Shown: piece after piece, positions 9,415 through 19,784 of the stretch
Numbering within the stretch: position 1 is the first letter of the stretch
Layout: each line of letters starts with the position of its first letter
Origin: Comamonas flocculans
GTDB taxonomy: Bacteria > Pseudomonadota > Gammaproteobacteria > Burkholderiales > Burkholderiaceae_C
Assembly (NCBI RefSeq): GCF_007954405.1
Contig: NZ_CP042344.1
Location: 3,100,001-3,164,000 of the forward strand
Length of the DNA stretch: 64,000 nt
Direction of reading: 5' to 3'
Translations under genes and position numbers: made by a program
The notes under the pieces: generated by a model
What the model was told of the DNA's origin: nothing
The model's input: the letters and a program-made list of their open reading frames with translations, nothing else
The model's database searches: none

Positions 9415-10695
9415 TCAGACCGCGTCCAGCGCCTGGTTCAGGTCCGCGAGCAGGTCGCTGATGTGTTCTATGCCGATCGACAGGCGGATCATGCCCTCGC
9501 TCACGCCCGCGCTGAGGAGCTCCTCCGCGTCGAGCTGGCGGTGCGTGGTCGATGCCGGGTGGGTGGCCAGAGACCGCGTGTCGCCGATGTTCACCAAGCG
9601 GTAGAAGAGTTTGAGCGCGTCAAGGAAGCGCGCCCCCGCGGCGCGCGGATCGCCCTCGGTCTTGAGGTTGAACGAGACGATACCCGAGGCCTTGCCACCG
9701 AGCAGGCGCTGGGCGATGGCGTGGTCCGGGTGGCCCGGCAGCCCCGCGTAGCGCACCCACTCCACCTTGGGGTGCTGCTCCAGCGTTTCGGCTATTTTTT
9801 GCGCGTTCTCGCAGGTGCGCTCCATGCGCAGACCCAGGGTTTCTATGCCCTGCAGGATCTGCCAGGCGTTGAACGGGGAGAGCGCCGCGCCGGTGTTCCT
9901 CAGCGGCACCACGCGCGCGCGGCCGATGTAGGCCGCCGGGCCCAGCGCCTCGGTGTAGACCACGCCGTGGTAGCTCACGTCGGGCTCGTTCAGGCGCTTG
10001 AAGCGCGCCTTGTGCTGGCCCCAAGGGAATTTGCCGCTGTCGACGATGGCGCCGCCTATGCTGTTGCCGTGGCCGTTCAGGTATTTGGTCAGCGCATGCA
10101 CCACGATGTCGGCGCCGTGCTCGATGGGGCGCAGCAGGTAGGGGCTGGGCACGGTGTTGTCCACGATCAGCGGCACGCCATGCGCGTGCGCGACCTCGGC
10201 CAGCGCGGCGATGTCGGTGACGTTGCCCAGCGGGTTGCCGATGGATTCGCAGAACACCGCCTTGGTGCGCGCGTCGATCAGCGCGCCGAAGCTTTCGGGC
10301 TTGCGCGGATCGGCGAAGCGCACGGTGATGCCCTGCTGCGGGAAGGTGTGGGCGAACAGGTTGTAGGTGCCGCCGTACAGCGTGCTGGCGGCCACGATGT
10401 TGTCGCCCGCCTCGGCTATCGTCTGGATGGCCGCGGTAATGGCCGACATGCCCGAGGCGAAGGCCAGTGCGCCCACGCCGCCTTCGAGCGCCGCCAGGCG
10501 CTTTTCCAGCACGTCGGTGGTCGGGTTCATGATGCGGGTGTAGATGTTGCCCGGCACCTTCAGGTCGAACAGATCGGCGCCGTGCTGCGCGCTGTCGAAG
10601 ACGTAGGAGGTGGTCTGGTAGATCGGTACCGCAGCAGACTTGGTCGTGGGCTCGGGGGTATAGCCGGCGTGGATCGCCAGGGTGTCAAGATGCAT
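9415..10695 (-). CDS. metY: O-acetylhomoserine sulfhydrylase MetY
   Basis: This 426-residue PLP enzyme belongs to the Cys/Met-metabolism family. It makes homocysteine from O-acetylhomoserine and sulfide. The N-terminus 'LAIHAGYTPEPTTKSAAVPIYQTTSY' and the segment 'NIYTRIMNPTTDVLEKRLAALEGG' are typical of the OAH branch. The PLP lysine lies in 'HALTKYLNGHGN', near residue 205, preceded by the Asp of 'VDNTVPSPYL'. The ATG at 10695 follows TTGGAGG; the start 15 bp upstream has no such site. It is a monocistronic gene ending at the bidirectional terminator. Confidence 0.92.
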   Translation of the reverse strand: MHLDTLAIHAGYTPEPTTKSAAVPIYQTTSYVFDSAQHGADLFDLKVPGNIYTRIMNPTTDVLEKRLAALEGGVGALAFASGMSAITAAIQTIAEAGDNIVAASTLYGGTYNLFAHTFPQQGITVRFADPRKPESFGALIDARTKAVFCESIGNPLGNVTDIAALAEVAHAHGVPLIVDNTVPSPYLLRPIEHGADIVVHALTKYLNGHGNSIGGAIVDSGKFPWGQHKARFKRLNEPDVSYHGVVYTEALGPAAYIGRARVVPLRNTGAALSPFNAWQILQGIETLGLRMERTCENAQKIAETLEQHPKVEWVRYAGLPGHPDHAIAQRLLGGKASGIVSFNLKTEGDPRAAGARFLDALKLFYRLVNIGDTRSLATHPASTTHRQLDAEELLSAGVSEGMIRLSIGIEHISDLLADLNQALDAV

Positions 10696-10903
10696 GGGCG
10701 CGGCCTCCAAGAGTGCAAAAGGCCCGATTGTCGGCGCAACGCACGCGGAGCAAACGATACATTGGCTATGTGCTTATGCGGATGGGTTCGGCTTTCGATG
10801 CGGCTTGCCCGCGGACGATGGCCGTGCGCCGCGCAGACCCGGCTGTACAGCCGCCCCGCTTTCCCGCTAGGATGCGCACTCCCGTCGATTGCGGCGGGAC
10901 GAC

Positions 10904-11119
10904 ATGAAGCGGCCTTGCGATCAGCCCGCCGTGCCCATGCAGCCGCCGCTGGGCGAAGAGGGGCAGAAGGCCTGGGCGGAGTTTCGCGAGGTGCCCGAAG
11001 GCGCCCGGGCCGCAAGCCAGACCTCGCCACTTGAGTCCGCCATCGCCACTGCCAGCTTGCCCGCCGCCATGCCATTCGTTCCTGTTTTGCCGCTCAAGGG
11101 GTTTTCATGCGTGCGCTGA
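10904..11119 (+). CDS. Small hypothetical protein
   Basis: This open frame of 71 codons starts MKRPCDQPAVPMQPPL and contains a moderately charged segment (LGEEGQKAWAEFREVPEGAR). It overlaps the next gene by 13 bp. No ribosome site is convincing and no family is recognised. The interval from 10696 to 11106 otherwise holds only the metY promoter region, so this is the only candidate gene in it. It may be a chance frame. Confidence 0.3.
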   Translation: MKRPCDQPAVPMQPPLGEEGQKAWAEFREVPEGARAASQTSPLESAIATASLPAAMPFVPVLPLKGFSCVR

Positions 11120-11340
11120 TGGGTATCGTCGGCCTGCTTGTGGTGCTGGTCTTCGTCGGTCTTCTCGCCAGGAAGCAGCTGGCCGCCACCCGGGCGCCGA
11201 TGCCGGCGCTGCAGACACCGGGCGCCGGCGCGCCCGCGGACACCGTGCGGGCGCAGAGTCAGCAGGTGCAGCAGCAGGTGCGCGAGCAGGTGCAGACGCT
11301 GATGCAGCAGGCCCGGCCCATGCCAGACGATGAGCAATGA
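11107..11340 (+). CDS. Small single-pass membrane protein of unknown function
   Basis: The 77-residue protein has one N-terminal transmembrane helix (about residues 4-22, IVGLLVVLVFVGLLA) followed by a basic turn and a glutamine-rich, probably helical tail (QSQQVQQQVREQVQTLMQQA). The start ATG follows AAGGGG. It sits 18 bp before the tadA fusion frame, in the same reading frame, and is probably cotranscribed with it. No function is known to me. Confidence 0.65.
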   Translation: MRALMGIVGLLVVLVFVGLLARKQLAATRAPMPALQTPGAGAPADTVRAQSQQVQQQVREQVQTLMQQARPMPDDEQ

Positions 11341-13402
<2,062 letters not shown>

Positions 13403-13500
13403 GGAGCTGACAATCTTCGACGTTTGGGTTTACACCCGGACACGCTTCGTATCCATAATGTGGTGGCGGCCCCGCCCCGCAGGGCCGGTGATTGCTGTCC

Positions 13501-14472
13501 ATGAACCCTGCTGGAACACCCCTCGCGCCGAATACCCAGGCCAGCCAGATCAAGACCGTGGTATTTGCCGACATTTCCGGCAGCACCGCGCTCTACGACG
13601 CTCTGGGCAATGCCGAGGCGACCCGTGCGGTGACCACGCTCACGCGCCAGATGGGCCTGGCCATCAAGCATGCCGGCGGGCGCGTGGTCAAGAAGCTCGG
13701 TGACGGGGTCTTCGGGCTCTTTGGCGACGGCGCGGCCGCGGCCGCTGGCGTGGTGCAGCTCATGCGCGAACAACACCTGGCCACGCGCGCACTGCCGCAG
13801 TCGCACCGCCTGGCCGTGCGCGTGGGCCTGTGCAGCGGTGAGGTGGTCGAGGTGGATGGCGACACCTATGGCGACGCGGTCAACGTGGCCGCCAGGCTGT
13901 GCGAGATCGCCGCGCCGGGCGAGATCCTCGCCTCGCAGGAAACGGTGCAGACCCTGCCCCCGGGCCTGGTCGCGCTGGTGCGCATGGGCCACATGGAGGT
14001 GCGCGGCAAGAGCGATCCGGTGCTCGCCTACCAGCTCGAATGGCGCGAGGACGAGGCTACCGACTTCATGACCGTGCAGGGCGGCCTGCCCAGCGAGATC
14101 GGCGCGCTCGGCGTGGTCGCCGCGCACGGCAAGCTGGATTTTGACTGGCGCGGCACCCAGCAGAGCTTTTTGGCCGCGGCCGGCACGCTCTACATCGGGC
14201 GCGGCGCCAACTGCCATGTGCGCGTGGACGACCCGCGCGTCTCGCGCATGCATGCGCGCGTGGACTGGCGCCAGGGCAGCGCCGTGCTCACCGACCTGAG
14301 CAGCTTCGGCACCTGGGTGCGTTTTGCCGATGGTGCGGCGCCGGTGCAGCTGCGCCGCGAAAGCTGCCTGCTGCACGGCGCAGGCGAGATCGCGATGAGC
14401 GTGCCCTTTGCCGATGCGGCCGCGCCCGTGCTGCGCTTCGGCGTCTCCAGCATGGGCGCGCTCTCGGTCTGA
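13501..14472 (+). CDS. Class III adenylate/guanylate cyclase with C-terminal FHA domain
   Basis: The 323-residue protein has an N-terminal class III nucleotidyl cyclase domain (about residues 18-175): the two metal-binding aspartates lie in 'VVFADISGSTALYD' and 'KKLGDGVFGLF', and the segment 'GDTYGDAVNVAARLCEIA' matches the transition-state loop. An FHA domain follows at about 225-320 ('LYIGRGANCHVRVDDPRVSRMHARV', 'LTDLSSFGTWV'), which reads phosphothreonine peptides. No membrane segment is seen, so it is cytoplasmic. The domain order suggests a cyclase steered by a Ser/Thr kinase, but no kinase gene lies nearby. It is convergent with the MinD-like gene, 16 bp away. Confidence 0.83.
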   Translation: MNPAGTPLAPNTQASQIKTVVFADISGSTALYDALGNAEATRAVTTLTRQMGLAIKHAGGRVVKKLGDGVFGLFGDGAAAAAGVVQLMREQHLATRALPQSHRLAVRVGLCSGEVVEVDGDTYGDAVNVAARLCEIAAPGEILASQETVQTLPPGLVALVRMGHMEVRGKSDPVLAYQLEWREDEATDFMTVQGGLPSEIGALGVVAAHGKLDFDWRGTQQSFLAAAGTLYIGRGANCHVRVDDPRVSRMHARVDWRQGSAVLTDLSSFGTWVRFADGAAPVQLRRESCLLHGAGEIAMSVPFADAAAPVLRFGVSSMGALSV

Positions 14473-14488
14473 GAGCGCCGCCTTCGCG

Positions 14489-15358
14489 TCAGCGCGGCTG
14501 GTCGAGCAAGGTGCTTTGCAGCTTGCTTGCCAGCTGCCCTATGGCCAGGGCGGCAGGGCAGCCGGGCATTTGCTGCAGCAGCAGCTGGCGGCGCATCACC
14601 GCGTCGCGCACGCTCGGGTCGGCGGGGATGTCGCCCATGTGGATGAGGCGCAGAGGCTGGCCGCTGCCCGTGGCCACGAAGCGGTTGAGCACCTGCTGCA
14701 GCTGCCCGGTGATGGCGCGCCCGTCGCCCGGGCGCACCGTCTGGTTGATCACCATGCGGATGTGGCTGCGGTTTTGCTGTGCGGCCAGCACCTTGATCGC
14801 GGCGTAGGCGTCGGTCAGCGAGGTCGGCTCGGGCGTGGCCACCACCAGCACCTCGGAAGCCAGCGAGATCGAGAACAGCACCACGTCGGAGATGCCCGCG
14901 CCGGTATCCAGCAGCACGATGTCGTAGTCGGGCGTGATGGTCTGGATCACGTGCAGGAATTCGCTGCGCACCTCGGGCGTGAGGCGCGAATACTCGACCA
15001 TGCCCGAACCCGCCAGCACCACCGAAAAACCGCCGGGCGTGGGCAGCACCACGTCCCTGAGCTGTGCCTTGCCGGTGAACACGTCGTGCAGCGTGAGCTT
15101 GGGGTAGAGGTTGAGCACCACGTCCAGGTTGGCCAGGCCCAGATCCGCGTCGAGCACCAGCACGCGCAAACCCCGGCGCGTGAGTGCCGCGGCCAGATTG
15201 GCGGACACGAAGGTCTTGCCCACGCCGCCCTTGCCGCTGGTGATCGCCACGATGCGCGCACCGCTGATCGGCCGGGCCTGGGGCGCGGCATCGGCATCGG
15301 CGTTGGGGGGCGCGAGCGGCACGTCGGACATGTTCGGGGATTCAGTGGGCGCTGCCAT
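14489..15358 (-). CDS. MinD/FlhG-like ParA-family ATPase
   Basis: The protein has the deviant Walker A motif with a signature lysine, 'SGKGGVGKTFVSANLAAAL', then 'VLVLDADLGLANLDVVLNL' and 'YDIVLLDTGAGISD', all typical of the MinD/FlhG group. Length is 289 residues. A proline- and alanine-rich leader of about 30 residues precedes the ATPase core, and the start could also be the ATG at 15331. It overlaps the diguanylate cyclase gene by 17 bp. No flagellar or minC/minE genes are near, so the cargo it positions is unknown. Confidence 0.75.
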   Translation of the reverse strand: MAAPTESPNMSDVPLAPPNADADAAPQARPISGARIVAITSGKGGVGKTFVSANLAAALTRRGLRVLVLDADLGLANLDVVLNLYPKLTLHDVFTGKAQLRDVVLPTPGGFSVVLAGSGMVEYSRLTPEVRSEFLHVIQTITPDYDIVLLDTGAGISDVVLFSISLASEVLVVATPEPTSLTDAYAAIKVLAAQQNRSHIRMVINQTVRPGDGRAITGQLQQVLNRFVATGSGQPLRLIHMGDIPADPSVRDAVMRRQLLLQQMPGCPAALAIGQLASKLQSTLLDQPR

Positions 15359-16088
15359 GGGGCGGAGTCTGATTGGACGACAGTTCGCCCCAGGCTGAAG
15401 AAGTGTAAAGGGGGGCCAGAAGCATGTTTTTCTCGTCCGCGGTGACGGTGCTGTCGCGCGGCTCCTCGATGCTGACGCGGTTGCGGCCAGCCTCCTTGGC
15501 GTGGTAGAGCTGCAGGTCTGCGCGCTCTATCCAGAGTTTGGGGGTGCTGCGTATCCACGGAATGGCGTAGGCGCCGCCCACGCTCACGCTCACGCCCAGC
15601 TGCTGCGTCGGGGTGAGTGCGATCGGCGCGGCCGCTATCGCTTCGCACAGGCGCTCGGCCACGCGTGCGCCGAAGCTCAGCTGGCAGGCCGGCAAGATGA
15701 TGGCGAATTCCTCGCCGCCATAGCGGGCCACGGTGTCCATGGGGCGCATGCAGCCCCGGATGGTGTGTGCCACGGTCTGCAGCACCAGGTCGCCCACCAG
15801 ATGGCCGTGCGCATCGTTGACCCGCTTGAAATGGTCGATGTCCAGCATCAGCAGCAGCGCAGCTTCACCGGTGCGTGCCACGCGGTCGATTTCGCTCTCT
15901 ATCGCGGCGTCGAAAAAACGGCGGTTGTGCAGCCCGGTCAGCGGGTCCTTGAGCGAGAGTTCGCACAACGCGTCGATCAAGGCCTGCAGGTAATGCGCCG
16001 AACCGCTGCTGACGGGCGGCAGACAATCCCCCAGGGTTTCGGTGACCAGGGCATGGGCAGTGGCTAGACGCAGGTCACCAGAATCCAT
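15342..16088 (-). CDS. Diguanylate cyclase (GGDEF domain)
   Basis: The protein of 248 residues has a short N-terminal helical region and a GGDEF domain with an intact active-site motif, 'RYGGEEFAIILP'. The metal-binding Asp is in 'LLLMLDIDHFKRVND', and 'DPLTGLHNRRFFD' marks the domain start. It makes cyclic di-GMP. No membrane helix or sensor domain is visible. The ATG at 16088 is preferred over an in-frame TTG at 16130. The 3' end overlaps the MinD-like ATPase gene, suggesting coupled translation of a c-di-GMP enzyme with a polarity-type ATPase. Confidence 0.87.
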   Translation of the reverse strand: MDSGDLRLATAHALVTETLGDCLPPVSSGSAHYLQALIDALCELSLKDPLTGLHNRRFFDAAIESEIDRVARTGEAALLLMLDIDHFKRVNDAHGHLVGDLVLQTVAHTIRGCMRPMDTVARYGGEEFAIILPACQLSFGARVAERLCEAIAAAPIALTPTQQLGVSVSVGGAYAIPWIRSTPKLWIERADLQLYHAKEAGRNRVSIEEPRDSTVTADEKNMLLAPLYTSSAWGELSSNQTPPHGSAH

Positions 16089-16160
16089 GGACAGTGAGGG
16101 CAGGGCCGTACGGGGGTGAGGCTCACGCAAGTGTAGCAGTGCGCATGGCTGCGCCCTGGC

Positions 16161-17837
16161 TCAATTTGCCGGGTCGTGGCCCAGGCGCTGCAGGGTTTCG
16201 CCATCGCTGCGACACAGCAGCAGATGGGGCCCGGGTTCGAGGGCACCGGCGGCCTGCAGCGTCTGCTGCACCGGCAGCTTCAACCCGCTCAGGTACAAGG
16301 TGCCGCCGTGCCCCTGCACGAACAGCAGCAGGCGCATGAAAGCTTCTACGCCGGTGACGTCGATGCGGTTGATCGGCTGGGCGAACAGGCACAGGTGCTT
16401 GAGCGCGGGGCGGGCAGAAAAGGCATCCGCCACGCGCTTTTCCAGCGCCGTGGCCGAGGCGAAGTCCAGCGCCGCGTCCATGCGCAGCGCCAGCACCGCC
16501 TCGTCCAGCGCGCCCAGGCCCCAGAGCGCGCGGTCGCGCAGCGTGCCGTCCGGGTGCAGGCCCACCTCGATGATGCGCGGGTGCAGGCGCTGGTAGATGA
16601 AATGGCTGAGGTTGACCAGCAGCCCGGTGAGCACGCCCCAGTAGATGCGCGGCGCGCTCAGCAGCGTGATGGCGAAGGTCAGCAGCCCGGTGGCCGTTTC
16701 CACGCGCGAGACGCGCCACAGGCTCAGCATGCCGCGCGGCTGTATCAAGCCCTTGATCGCCACGATGACGATGGCCGCGAGCACCGACTGCGGCACGTGG
16801 TAGAGCAGCGGCAGCAGCCACAGCAGGGCGGCCAGCACCAGCGCAAAGGCGAACAGCGTGGCCCAGCCGGTGCGCGCACCCGCATAGAGGTTCAGCGCCG
16901 AGCGCGAGAACGAGGCACTCACCGCAAAGGCGCCGCACAGGCCCGAGCTGACCTTGGCCAGGCCATGGGCGATCAGGTCCTGGTTCTCGTTCCATTGCGT
17001 GCCGCCCTCGCGGTGGTCCACCTTGGCGCTGGAGGCGGTTTCCAGAAAGCTCACCAGCGTGATCACCATCACCGGCATCACGAGCGTGCTGAATTCGTCC
17101 CAGCTGAGCCAGCCCGGCAGGTACGGCGCCGGCAGCCCTTGGGGCAGCGCGCCCACGACCTTGCCACCCGCGTCGGCGAAGCCCGTGGCCCAGCTGAGCG
17201 TGGCGGTCAAGGCGATGACCACGATGGCCGCGGGAAAACTGCGCCGCCAGCGCGCGGCCAGCCAGAGCAGCGCCAGGCTCCCCAGGCCGAAGGCGGCCGC
17301 ATGCCCGTCGAGCGCCTGCCATGAGGGATCGTGCAGGAAAGCGCGCCACGGCGTCGTCAGACCCAGCAGTGCCGGCAGCTGCGACATCAGGATGAGCAGC
17401 GCCGCCGCTTGGGTGAAGCCATTGAGGATGGGCGAGGTCACCAGGCTCAGCAGCCAGCCAAAGCGCACCACGCCCAGCAGCGCCTGCAGCAGGCCCGAGA
17501 GCAGCGCCAGCCACACCGCCAGCGTCACCCAATGCGCGCTGCCCGGCTGCGCCAAGCCGATGAGCGACGTGCCGGTAAGCAGGCTGGTGAGCGCCGTCGG
17601 CCCCACGCCCAGGCGCACCGAAGAGCCCCAGAGCACCGCCACCAGCATGGGAATGAGAGAGGCATACATGCCGGTCACGAGCGGCATGCCGGCCAGCTGC
17701 GCGTAGGCCACGCCCTGCGGCACCAGCATCAGGCCCACCGTCATGCCGGCCCAGAATTCGCCGCGCAGCAGCTCGCGGCTCGGCCTTGGCCAGGCCAGAA
17801 AGGGCAGCCAGCTGCTCAGCGTGCGCGGTATGGACAT
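16161..17837 (-). CDS. SulP-family anion transporter with STAS domain
   Basis: This is a 558-residue SLC26A/SulP secondary transporter for sulfate or another anion. The family signature is 'EFWAGMTVGLMLVPQGVAYAQLAGMP' near residues 25-50, followed by about ten further hydrophobic segments. Residues 430-555 form a cytoplasmic STAS domain ('LCLFAQPINRIDVTGVEAFMRLL'). The ATG at 17837 gives a standard N-terminus; longer frames upstream are antisense to metC. Its start is 30 bp from that of the divergent metC. SulP transporters carry sulfate, bicarbonate or dicarboxylates, so the substrate is open. Confidence 0.87.
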   Translation of the reverse strand: MSIPRTLSSWLPFLAWPRPSRELLRGEFWAGMTVGLMLVPQGVAYAQLAGMPLVTGMYASLIPMLVAVLWGSSVRLGVGPTALTSLLTGTSLIGLAQPGSAHWVTLAVWLALLSGLLQALLGVVRFGWLLSLVTSPILNGFTQAAALLILMSQLPALLGLTTPWRAFLHDPSWQALDGHAAAFGLGSLALLWLAARWRRSFPAAIVVIALTATLSWATGFADAGGKVVGALPQGLPAPYLPGWLSWDEFSTLVMPVMVITLVSFLETASSAKVDHREGGTQWNENQDLIAHGLAKVSSGLCGAFAVSASFSRSALNLYAGARTGWATLFAFALVLAALLWLLPLLYHVPQSVLAAIVIVAIKGLIQPRGMLSLWRVSRVETATGLLTFAITLLSAPRIYWGVLTGLLVNLSHFIYQRLHPRIIEVGLHPDGTLRDRALWGLGALDEAVLALRMDAALDFASATALEKRVADAFSARPALKHLCLFAQPINRIDVTGVEAFMRLLLFVQGHGGTLYLSGLKLPVQQTLQAAGALEPGPHLLLCRSDGETLQRLGHDPAN

Positions 17838-17867
17838 CGACGTATTTTGCAGCGCTACCATCGCGCC

Positions 17868-19091
17868 ATGCCCGATACCACCCGCTCCGACGTCGCCACT
17901 CGGCTCATCCACGACAGCTACCGCCCGCCGGCAGGCTTCGAAAGCGTGCAGCCGCCGGTGTACAAGGCCTCCACCGTGCTGTTTGCCGACACCGCCGCCC
18001 TGCGCGCCAGCCGCTGGGAAGACCGCAGCGGCTACACCTACGGCCTGCACGGCACGCCGGCCAGCTACCTGCTGGAGCAGCGCATCGCCGCGCTCGAAGG
18101 CGCCAGCCACTGCCTGCTGGCGCCCAGCGGCCTGGCGGCGATCAGCGTGACCGCGCTGGCGCTGCTGAGCCAGGGCGACGAGGTGCTGCTGCCGGACAAC
18201 GTCTATGGCCCGAACAAGGCGCTGAGTCAGGAGCTGCTGCGGCGCTACGGCATAGGCTGCGGCCTGTACGACCCCATGGATGCGCAGGACCTGGCCGCGC
18301 GCATCGGCAAGGCCACGCGCCTGGTCTGGCTGGAGCCGCCGGGCTCGGTCACCATGGAGTTCCCCGATTTGCCCGCGCTGGTGCGCGTGTGCCAGGAGCG
18401 CGCAGTTGCGACGGCGCTGGACAACACCTGGGGCGCGGGCCTGGCGTTTGCGCCCTTCGACCTGCTGGGCGACGCCAGCCTCGGAGTGGACGTGTCGGTG
18501 CACGCGCTGACCAAATACCCCAGCGGCGGCGGCGACCTGCTGATGGGCGCGATCAGCACGCGCAGCAGCGCGCTGCACGAGCGCATCCAGCGCTGCCACA
18601 TGCATTTGGGCATGGGCGTGGCGGGCAACGACGTCGAGGCGGTGCTGCGCGCGCTGCCCGGCATGGCGCTGCGCTACCGAGCGCAGGATGCGGCCGCGCG
18701 CGAGCTCGCGCGCTGGATGCAGGGGCAGGGCGCGGTGGCCCAGGTGCTGCACCCGGCGCTTGCCGGCAGCCCGGGGCATGCGCACTGGCAGCTGCTGTGC
18801 GCCCCGGGCGGCGAGGGTCTGGCCGCGGGCATCTTCAGTGTGGTGATCGACGCACGCTACACCGGCGCGCAGGTCGACGCCTTCTGCGACGCGCTGCAGC
18901 ACTTTCGCCTAGGCTACAGCTGGGGCGGGCCGCTGAGCCTGGTGATGCCCTACCAGCTCGCGGCCATGCGCGGGCGCGCCCCGGCGCAACTGGCGCCGGG
19001 CACGGTGGTGCGCTTTGCGATCGGCCTGGAGGGGGTGCAGGATCTGCGCGCCGACCTGGCCCAGGCAATGGAGCGTGTTTTTGGCCTCTAG
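17868..19091 (+). CDS. metC: Cystathionine beta-lyase (PLP)
   Basis: This is a 407-residue PLP enzyme of the Cys/Met-metabolism family. The N-terminus 'TRLIHDSYRPPAGFESVQPPVYKAST' is typical of MetC-type lyases, which split cystathionine to homocysteine, pyruvate and ammonia. The Tyr pair for PLP phosphate is in 'SGYTYGLHGTPASYLLEQR' and the PLP lysine is in 'VHALTKYPSGGGDLLMG'. The last codons and the TAG stop (VFGL-stop) lie within a dispersed repeat, so the original C-terminus may have been slightly different. It is divergent from the SulP gene by 30 bp. Confidence 0.88.
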   Translation: MPDTTRSDVATRLIHDSYRPPAGFESVQPPVYKASTVLFADTAALRASRWEDRSGYTYGLHGTPASYLLEQRIAALEGASHCLLAPSGLAAISVTALALLSQGDEVLLPDNVYGPNKALSQELLRRYGIGCGLYDPMDAQDLAARIGKATRLVWLEPPGSVTMEFPDLPALVRVCQERAVATALDNTWGAGLAFAPFDLLGDASLGVDVSVHALTKYPSGGGDLLMGAISTRSSALHERIQRCHMHLGMGVAGNDVEAVLRALPGMALRYRAQDAAARELARWMQGQGAVAQVLHPALAGSPGHAHWQLLCAPGGEGLAAGIFSVVIDARYTGAQVDAFCDALQHFRLGYSWGGPLSLVMPYQLAAMRGRAPAQLAPGTVVRFAIGLEGVQDLRADLAQAMERVFGL

Positions 19092-19132
19092 CCCTTGCTG
19101 GTAAAGAGCTGAAAGCTATTGCATCAATAGCG
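19078..19132 (-). repeat. Dispersed palindromic repeat, copy F (metC 3' end)
   Basis: Read on the minus strand this has GCAATAGCTTTCAGCTCTTT then AGCAAGGGCTAGAGGCC and AAAAAC, matching the repeat consensus. It lies between convergent metC and tesA and provides the metC stop codon (TAG within GGCCTCTAGCCC on the plus strand). Confidence 0.7.
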
Positions 19133-19133
19133 T

Positions 19134-19784
19134 TCAAGACAGCAGCGGCTGAAGCTCCTTCCAGACGTTGTCCAGCAGCAGCGGCTGCGCCTGCACGCTG
19201 GGGTGGATGCGGTCGGCCTGGAACAGCGCCGTGGGGTCGGGCGCATTGGCCACGCCTTCGAGCAAAAAGGGTACGAGCGCGGCCTGGTGCTCGCGCGCCA
19301 GGGTCTCGAACAGGCCGGCGAAGCGCCGCGTGTAGTCGGCGCCGTAGTTGGGCGGCACCTGCATGCCCACGAGCAGCAGCCGCGCGCCCGCCTGGCGCAC
19401 CTGGCGCGCCATGGCCGCGAGGTTGTCCTCGGTGGAGGACAGCGGCAGGCCGCGCAGCGCGTCGTTGCCGCCGAGCTCCAGGATGACGATGTCCGGTTTG
19501 TGCCGCGCCAGCGCCGCCGCCAGGCGCGAGCGCCCGCCCGCCGTGGTGTCGCCGCTGACGCTGGCGTTGACCACGCTGGCTTGCGGCAGCTGCTTTGCCA
19601 GGCGCTGGCGCAGCAGCGCCACCCAGCCGCTGCCCTGGGGCAGGCCGTATTCGGCGCTCATCGAGTCGCCCACCACCAGAATCACCGGCGCGGCGTCCGC
19701 GGCGCGCGCCGGCAGCGCGCAGGCCGTGCAGGCAAGCAGGATAAAGTCGCGCCGATTGGCCGCGCGCCGCTGAAAGCTCTTCAT
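19134..19784 (-). CDS. tesA: Arylesterase / acyl-CoA thioesterase I-like SGNH hydrolase
   Basis: This is a TesA-like SGNH hydrolase of 216 residues. Block I is 'ILVVGDSMSAEYGL' with the nucleophile Ser, block III is 'ILELGGNDALRG' with Gly and Asn, and block V is 'ADRIHPSVQAQ' with Asp and His. An N-terminal basic region and hydrophobic stretch (RRDFILLACTACALPARAADA) form a signal peptide, so it is periplasmic and acts on acyl esters or thioesters. The start codon overlaps that of the divergent ABC ATPase in the sequence CATG. Confidence 0.88.
   Translation of the reverse strand: MKSFQRRAANRRDFILLACTACALPARAADAAPVILVVGDSMSAEYGLPQGSGWVALLRQRLAKQLPQASVVNASVSGDTTAGGRSRLAAALARHKPDIVILELGGNDALRGLPLSSTEDNLAAMARQVRQAGARLLLVGMQVPPNYGADYTRRFAGLFETLAREHQAALVPFLLEGVANAPDPTALFQADRIHPSVQAQPLLLDNVWKELQPLLS

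Noticed and set aside
13424..13462. Possible sigma-70 promoter before the cyclase-FHA gene (TTTACA and CATAAT)
   Set aside because: The spacing is 19 bp and one hexamer is weak, so it is not better than chance in this interval.
17838..18902. N-terminal extension of the SulP frame
   Set aside because: It is antisense to metC and reads as random basic sequence. The standard SulP start lies at 17837.
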